Part shown: piece by piece, positions 57,085 through 64,000 of the stretch
Numbering within the stretch: the stretch's first letter is position 1
Layout of the letters: the number at the start of each line of letters is the position of its first letter
Made by a program: the position numbers and the translations under genes
From: Eucommia ulmoides
Lineage: Eukaryota > Streptophyta > Magnoliopsida > Garryales > Eucommiaceae
Length of the DNA: 64,000 nt
NCBI GenBank assembly: GCA_016647705.1
Contig: CM028335.1
Location: 9,748,905-9,812,904 of the forward strand
Reading direction: 5' to 3'
Notes under the pieces: generated by a model
Seen by the model: only the letters and a program-made list of their open reading frames with translations
What the model was told of the DNA's origin: nothing
The model's database searches: none

Positions 57085-59605
57085 CTATTGTATCCAAATT
57101 TAAGCAGATTGTTTTCTACCTTACCAATTCATTTTCTCCATAGTCCTCATTATAAACGGGGTATCCCATTTTCATAATAAGTGGGATTCGTTGCTTCAGT
57201 CCTCATAATAGGCGGGATGTTTGTTTTTCTCCCATGTCTTCATAATAGGTGAGGTGTACTTCTATCCCATTCCCAAGACTCTCTCGGCCCCCTAAGGGGG
57301 TTTCGACCTTTCCCATCCCAAAATACTCCAAAAAAAAAAAAAAAAAAAAAAAAGGAAAAGATAGAATAAAGAATAAAGAAATAGAGAAAGGAAAGTGGGG
57401 TTTCTTCCCTAACCAAGTTTCTCCTAACCCACTCTCCAAACACACCCTTACTCCTTAAACTGATTGGAAAAGAAAAAAAAAATGGTAAGAGGATGTTTCC
57501 AAAAGAACAATTAAAATACGAGTTTACGTTTCTAGTATTTACTTTCGACCATTTATATTTCTTGCATTTAGTTTTCCAGTTTTGCACATTTTCGTACTTT
57601 TATTTTTTGTCATTTACTTTTTCATTCAACGTCTTTCCACACTTTAAATTTCTTTATACACCCTGGATTTTGATAATGGAAGAAGTAGATATAAAAAAGA
57701 AAAAGAAAAAAAATAAGTTTCATTCCTCCTTCTCTAAGTTATCCAAATCTGTTCATTTGAAAATAGTTTTTCAAGGGCTTTTTAAGGCGTTGGTTTTGAA
57801 AAACTTCTTGAGCCGGGATTTTGTGTTGAAAATGGAGTCTCCACCTAGCATAGAGTTAAATGGTGTGTTAGGTCACCACGAGTTTTAGAAATTCATTCTA
57901 CTTTGAAATAACCCGTGTTTTGACTACATATAGGTCTTTGTACCAGAGATATACTTAAAGTAGGGGGTTGTTTATACTCGGGGAAGGTTTTATGTACCCC
58001 AAAACACTTGTCCATAAATAGTACCTCAGTCGTAATGAATATTCACTGTTAAAAACTACCCGAGTAACTTTCTTTGATTTCATTAAACAAAAACAATTCT
58101 CTTTTTAAAGTTTTTCCCCTTTTTATATATTTTTGACATGATATAAATTGTAAATGTTATCTATTATGCAACTACAACTAGAAATGAAAATACTTCAGTG
58201 TTTTTAACATAATGAAAGTAGTAAATACTATACTATATGATATGAGGAAAACTCCCGCTCACGAGTTAGAACAGACGATGATGAAACACTAGGTCGGAGT
58301 TTCCCATAGGACCCGACCCGAAAGAAGAAATCCAGTAATTAGTCATGGTTTGACTACTCTAATAGCCCAAAAAATGAATTATCTGTCCTACTAATAAAGC
58401 CCAACCACACATGGGCTGATCCAGTATAAAATAAGGCCTCATAATGAAGGGCCGATTATTAGATCTAAGAATGGTAAGTTAACGACAATCGTTATCTCAC
58501 CCACCGCCTTTCCTATGCACAAACGTGATTGACGTAACATCTCGTAATGGGAGCATAGGAAACATTCACGGCAATTAAGTATAGAACATAGAGAGGATCA
58601 TAGCGAGTACGGTTACTAGAGGTATGACCTATATATGCAGAAGGGAAGAATGTATCATACACACAACTCTCAATATTACATTCATAATACTCTCTAAAGA
58701 TTTTGATCTCTTAAAGAGTAGTTTGATCTTATTCTTACAACGAAGGTTTTTGGCCGACACTATACCGATGTCCCCCTATAGAACTAATTGGTTCTGCAGG
58801 TTGGGTTGTAGATTGTAGAGGTTTCCGGCACGTGAGAAGGTGTAACACGTACTGGAGATGTTTTGGCAACATCACTATACTATATTATACCATTCTAGGC
58901 AGCAACAACCCAATAGCAGTTTATAAGAGACAATAATATAAATATGCAAGCCACATAGAATGCAAATAGTTTTTGTATTTTTAAAAGACCAAACCTTATA
59001 TAGGTTTCCTATATATCCTTGTTTCCACAAAGAATCAAGTCGACATGTAGTTCCTTTATACAAACTTGACTAAATTATTTGGATATATGACCGAAACCGC
59101 ACGTGGTTTGCCTATGTATCTCGGATTAATGAGAATCGGGTCTTTTATGTAGTTCATTTATGTTAGGTTGAACAATAAGGTTTTATTTATTTAAGGTGAC
59201 CAAACCCTTATGCGGGTTACCTATGTACTTTGACGGGTAACTAAAGATCAGGTCATCGTACAGTTAATTCTTGTTAAGTTGAAAGTTGGGGCTAGTTTTA
59301 GTTGATTGTAGTTGATTATTAGTTGGTTTTTGTTGTGAACAACATGAATCATAAAATGATATGGACATAACCTCTTTGATTTTGTCAAAAACACCTTAAC
59401 TAAATTCTTTTATTTTGGTTGGTTAGTTTAGTATGTAAGTTGTTAGCTGAAACTGAAATGCAAGACCATATATTTATGTCAGTCCTACCCATAACTAAGA
59501 AAAATGGGAAGGTTTCCGAAGAAGAATCACATATATCCCCAAATAAATAGAGGTCATCTCTTTATTGTCCCGAATTTATAGCCATAAGGGTAAGTCGGTA
59601 TAGTG

Positions 59606-59645
<40 letters not shown>

Positions 59646-60507
59646 CGTGCACACTAGTCCACAAGCCTACCAGGCTATGATCTTGACATTTTTCAGAATG
59701 TAACTCCGGTTATTAATAGTATATAACTGGATTAACTGTTGGTAAAGAGTCAATTTGAAGTGTTCTTGAGAGAATCGTAGAGACTATGCACAACTCATGG
59801 CGTGATAGATGTCTTGTTTGAATTCTCATATGTTCTTAACATGTTCTCAGATGATTTGGGTCCTCACATGTTCTTAACATGTTCTCATGCATTTTTAACA
59901 TTTTTGAGATAGCGTTATATGATTTAGACATAGGTATGCCCTTGATTCATTTGGCCTAGGGTGGTTTGTCAAGACAACTTGGATTGGTATAATTCCAAAC
60001 CAAACCCAATCGTTTAATCACCTTGGTAATTTATGGCTTTTTCATGACCTTTAAAATCCTTGATCAAGGTCTCTTGGATCATTTCTATATGGTATTTGAT
60101 GAAATATGCAAAAATAAAATAAATATTTTTGGTGTTAAACCTACAAAATTCAATTATAATAAATGTTTCAGGGTCAGGTTAGGTAAATGAGGTAAATATC
60201 CTATAATTAAAGGGTAGTGGCTAATTTTTATTTATACTAAATATAATTTAATGAAAATCAACATTTAATAAAGTTATCTTATACCCCCTTAAAATATGGG
60301 ACTTTCGAGGTTGACTTGAAACTTTTACTTAACTAATTTAGTCCAAATTTAACAGTTTGCATGTTTTCGAATTTTTTTTGATATTTTTGTATATTATACA
60401 ATCTGATCCATGGTATAAATTCACTCCCCTTTAACCTAAATTTAATTTTTATCTGATATTTTAGTTGATTCGACACTAACCGGGCGGGAAAAAATACGGT
60501 GTCTACA
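57085..60507 (+). other. Non-coding LTR/UTR-like tract
   Basis: It begins with a few loose repeats around CCTCATAATAGGCGGGATG (57130-57260). Further on are phrases such as AAAATGGAGTCTCCACCTAG (57830) and GGTTTGCCTATGTATC (59106 and, varied, 59216) that recur in long non-coding LTRs of plant gypsy-like elements. It ends GTGTCTACA at 60507, followed by GTTGCCCC, which looks like an LTR end. No start or TSD was fixed. A GT microsatellite lies at 59612-59642. Frames such as 57493-57888 carry no motif. Confidence 0.35.
59612..59642. repeat. GT microsatellite
   Basis: An uninterrupted run of about 15 GT units. Confidence 0.95.
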
Positions 60508-60914
60508 GTTGCCCCTATTTGTCATGCGAGTTTATTCGTAATGACAAAGAAGAAGACAATAACATTTTGTTATTCTAGACATGAAATATAAAAGATAGGT
60601 ATTTAAATTTATTCTTAATGATAAAGACATACCTAATCCTTGAGGATTCGACAAGGATGACGATTGATCACTTCTTCCATTGTATACTTCAAAGGATGAC
60701 GAACAATCGACCTTGGAAGATTACTACTGAAAGGATGGTGACATATCTGATTTCTGTCTATCTGTATTTATGGCGATATACCAAATCCTATAGGGCATAG
60801 TGAGGATGACACTATATTCAAGCCCTCCTAATAACTATATATTATATACTCCTAAAGGATGACCAACGATCAACCTATAGGACTTGGCCAAGAAGACACT
60901 CTATACGAGCCCTC
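60508..60914 (+). other. Leader-like region with AAGGATGAC repeats
   Basis: Loose repeats around AAGGATGAC (60652, 60691, 60734) and GGATGACCAACGATC (60855) follow the LTR-like end at 60507. Probably a non-coding leader of that element. The first codons of the frame at 60859 are leader, not integrase. Confidence 0.35.
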
Positions 60915-62528
60915 CCGAGCATTATTCTACTATCGTATTACAGAAGCTATCCAACATTTCAAAAACTTTTTAACCTATGTCCAAACTCAATCTGCCATAC
61001 ACGTCCAACAATTTCAGAGTAATGGTGGTGCGGAATATGATAGTGGCCCCTTCAAATCTCTTTGTTCTTCTTTAGGTATTCATCATAGACTTTCTTGTTC
61101 TCATTCTCTTGAACAAAATGACCTTATTGAACGGAAACACCGCTATATTGCTGACATGACCCATATCTTCCTTCTCACAAGTCATGTTCATTTCCATCAC
61201 TAGCCCGAAGCAATCTCCACTACTATTCACCTAATCAATCGTCTCTCTTCCTCTAAACTTCAATGGTCCTTACCATTGTCCTATTTTTATGGTCATACTC
61301 CTTCCTACTCTAAGCTACGTGTGTTTGGTTGTGCATCTTATCCGTGTTTAGGTGCTTACTTAACTAATAAGATTTTGCCAAGAACTGTTGAATATATGTT
61401 TTTGGGCTACAGCTTGCAACATAAGGGTTATTGTTGGTTCGACCGCAAAACGGGCAAAGTGTACATTTCTCAACGTGTTCGTTTTAATGAACAACATTTC
61501 TTGTTTGCATCTAATACCAGAAGCACTCCACCAAACCTATTATCATGGGCCTTTGTTCCTCTACTACCACCAGCTCTTGCTCATCATTTGCAATTGGCTA
61601 CACAATATAGTGCTTTGTTTTCTCTCCATCAACCATTTCTATTTCATTATCAGCAATGACAAAATCAACCCTCACAACCTAATCATGCTATTGCTGCCAC
61701 CCCTGAGGCTCCTTTAGTTCCTCTGCTTAATTCTTCTTCTATAGCCTCCCATGAGGCTCCTCCACCTAATCCTTCTGCTGCTGCTTCCCCTGAGACTCCT
61801 CTCATTCGGATAGATAGTACAATCCAATACTCTTTCCCACAAGCTCTACTTACTCAGCTTCCTTCTTCCACTATTGAGCCTACTTATTATACTCAAGCTA
61901 TTCATGCCCCTGAATGGCGTCAAGCCATGACCAGTGAATTTAATGCCTTACTAAAGAACAAAACTTGGGTTCCTATTGCTCCTTCCCCACATCAACATGT
62001 TATAGGTTGTAAATAGGTATTCAAACTTAAGCGCAAAGTAGACGGTCCCATTACGTGATACAAAGCTCGCCTAGTTGTCAAGGGATTTCACTAACAAGTG
62101 GGTACTGACTTTGATGAGATATTTAGTCTGGTAATCAAACGAACTACTATTCATACTGTGCTCAGCCTTACCATATCCTTTTCGTGGAAAATGCGCCAAC
62201 TTGATCTGAAGAATGCATTTTTTCATGGCATTTTAGATGAAACTGTTTACATAACACAACCACCTGGTTTTATAGATCTGGCCCGTCCTTATCATGTCTA
62301 TCATTTACAAAAGGCTATCTATGGACTCAAGCAAACGTCTTGTGCTTGATTCCAATGTCTTAGTACTTTTCTCTTATATTATGGCTTTACCCAAAGCCAC
62401 GCTGATCATTCCCTGTTTATCTATCGGTTTAACTTTGCAGTGATGTTTCTTCTTTTATATGTTGATGACATCATACTCACTGGAAATCAACCGTCTCTGG
62501 TCTCATCGTTCATCACCACTCTTAGCAA
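60915..62528 (+). pseudogene. Copia integrase and RT, one frame, truncated both ends
   Basis: Integrase begins midway: FQSNGGAEYDSGPFKSLCSS, then LEQNDLIERKHRYIADM and LRVFGCASYPC. LQHKGYCWFDRKTGKVYIS ends the domain. RT follows with YYTQAIHAPEWRQAMTSEFN, KARLVVKGFH, MRQLDLKNAFFHGILDETVY and the catalytic box LYVDDIILTGN (YVDD at 62458). All remain in one frame with about seven stops, so decay is mainly by point mutation. An LTR inserted at 62532 cuts it after SFITTLSKD. The left end is missing. Confidence 0.88.
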
Positions 62529-62531
62529 GGA

Positions 62532-64000
62532 TGTCACACCCCACCCCGGACACCCTTCATGTGGGGTCGGCGTGACGTCGATATGATATCACCTATCTGA
62601 CTAACCAACCATAATACGACAACATATAAATTTACATCTATACCACAGATACACAATTCCATCTGATAGGGATACACCGTCCCGATTATAACAACAACCA
62701 AACTAATCCCATGAATCCCACTTAGATTCATCTCTGACACCTCGTCTCAAAATTTCTCTCAATTTACTTTATCGCGAGATCCGCATAACTCTATCTAGCG
62801 CCAATAGGGGACCGACCGACTCCTAGCCATTTCACCTGCGAGTGTACTGCCTTCTTAGTAAAAATATTTTTATAATAATAATAATAATCTATTTTGCAGC
62901 GTCTAAATGGATCAAGCTCAAGTATGTAAACATCATGTAGCTCGTAAAAGTTTTCATAATATTAGCAGTGAAAATAAAGCACTATATATATCAGTTCCAT
63001 TCAAAATCATTTAGTATAAGAATCATGCCAATCACCATAATAAATAATAAATCACCCAGTATAAGTAAAATACCACACCTCAAAACATCATCTCAAACAC
63101 ACACACATGCTGGCTAACCCTAGTGATCGTTTTAACCTCACGATCGGGAGTTTGCAACATTACCGTACCATCCGTAGGATATTCCTTCCTACGAACACTC
63201 ATCACTCCGCAGAAGCGGATAATCACTGCGCAGTACAAACATCTAACATCACTCTGCCGAAGCAGATAAACATCACTCCACCGAAGCGGATAAATACTAT
63301 GGCATCATCAAATTAAATACAGCATCATCGAATCACAGCTCAATAAATATCGTCTATTCACCACGTCTATCTCTTTTCCTCAAAACCAACGTTTAAATCT
63401 AGAAACCATATTTCACACTTTCTTTTAAAGAAAACGTCAGATTTTATCAACACCACTTTTCCACCCTTTATTTTTTAGAAAACCAAGCATTTTTAGAAAA
63501 ACAGATATTTCCTATTCTCTTTTAAAAACACCGTCTTATTTCACCACATCCAACAAAAAAATTCATTTTCAACTTCTTTTCGAAAACCATCGAAATCTTC
63601 CAAAAATCCGGTTTACTAACTCACCCAATTCCTACTTGATCCATATCATTTATAAATTCGTGTCGTTTAGGTAACACATATTTCATCATATATATACATA
63701 GAAAAATAGTTTGGTAAGAAGACAGTACACTCACCTGATTACCCATTTTCGAAGACTTTAACCACCTATTCTCTACCAGTACTCCAATGCTTGTGAACCT
63801 AATAGTGACCGGCCTGAATTAATATTTTTAGGTAAAAATAACCTAACCATGAAATGCAGGCCCTAATTTCCGTGATCTTTTATTCCCCGTATTTTATTAT
63901 GAAATATTATATTCAACTAATGTTACTCCGTTACGGTTTATTATATCAAATTTATTCATGTGAGCGGTCTCACTATTTTCTATCGTCATATCCATTTAAA
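62532..64000 (-). mobile_element. Gypsy-type LTR, runs off the window
   Basis: It starts TGTCACACCCCACCCC at 62532, cutting the copia RT; AAGGA (62527-62531) should be its TSD. It is related to the solo LTR at 53504: both have a TCTAGCGCCAATAGGGGACC- or CTAGTGCCAGTAGTGGAC-like phrase near the start, a GTGTACTG-TCTT phrase, and a minisatellite further in. A block at 63125-63185 is the reverse complement of 10850-10915 in the first LTR element. The far end is outside the window. Confidence 0.75.
63190..63300 (-). repeat. Short minisatellite in the terminal LTR
   Basis: Units of about 30 bp built on CATCACTCCACCGAAGCGGA and variants, three or four copies. The reverse strand has TCCGCTTCGG-like motifs. 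Confidence 0.75.

Noticed and set aside
57203..57587. Overlapping frames around a poly-A tract
   Set aside because: Frames exist because of A and T runs; no motif, and both strands are open.
1..64000. tRNA, rRNA, riboswitch or bacterial operon signals
   Set aside because: None could be supported; tRNA-like short matches are primer-binding sites next to LTR ends.

Overview
This window looks like a repeat-rich, heterochromatin-like stretch of a eudicot plant nuclear genome. The reasons are its high A+T content, the near absence of intact host genes, and the presence of every major class of plant transposable element: Ty1/copia, Ty3/gypsy-type LTR elements, CACTA, Mutator-like (MULE) and hAT. 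No tRNA, rRNA, organellar or bacterial-type gene was seen. I could not name the species. All boundaries were read by eye from terminal motifs and target-site duplications (TSDs).

Layout. 1-885: LTR-like fragment and a small foldback. 886-2955: minus-strand solo LTR of a SIRE/Maximus-like copia family. 2956-6454: non-coding A+T-rich sequence with a four-copy array of about 190 bp. 6455-14594: complete but non-coding LTR retrotransposon (TSD TTTAA, chromovirus-like PPT) whose left LTR carries a 638-bp hAT MITE with a perfect 8-bp TSD. 15313-15776: a 3' LTR. 16010-16291: a possible 93-aa membrane protein on the minus strand. 17055-22997: a Pack-MULE with terminal inverted repeats of about 225-230 bp, holding a broken IQD (IQ67-domain) gene fragment and a proline-rich fragment. 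It is split by a decayed copia element (17612-22143, TSD CGAAC).

24244-30773: an F-box/FBA (SLF-like) pseudogene split by a 5.5-kb CACTA element (24651-30142, TSD AAT). The CACTA itself carries an exon-like copy of an AGO4-clade PIWI segment and a solo LTR (28289-29086, TSD CTCAT). 30774-37690 holds little that is recognisable. 37690-40580 and 41640-43710 are two more decayed copia elements, on opposite strands. 43735-45300 is a minisatellite of about 21 units, many with a short hairpin.

45322-57079: one SIRE-like copia element, defined by matching TATTC TSDs nearly 12 kb apart. It contains a minus-strand solo LTR (45997-48119, TSD CTTAA), a MULE-like MITE (48517-49703, 9-bp TSD), and a block with a gypsy-type solo LTR (53504-55494, TSD CTCAG). 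57085-60910: LTR/UTR-like non-coding sequence. 60915-62528: copia integrase/RT, cut by another LTR that runs off the window (62532-64000).

The genes do not form a pathway. The content is a record of nested insertion, gene-fragment capture (IQD, proline-rich, AGO4-like) and gene disruption (F-box). The most notable points are the Pack-MULE, the AGO4-like exon inside a CACTA element that disrupts an F-box gene, the hairpin minisatellite, and three LTR or internal regions that each hold a different minisatellite beside a related block.
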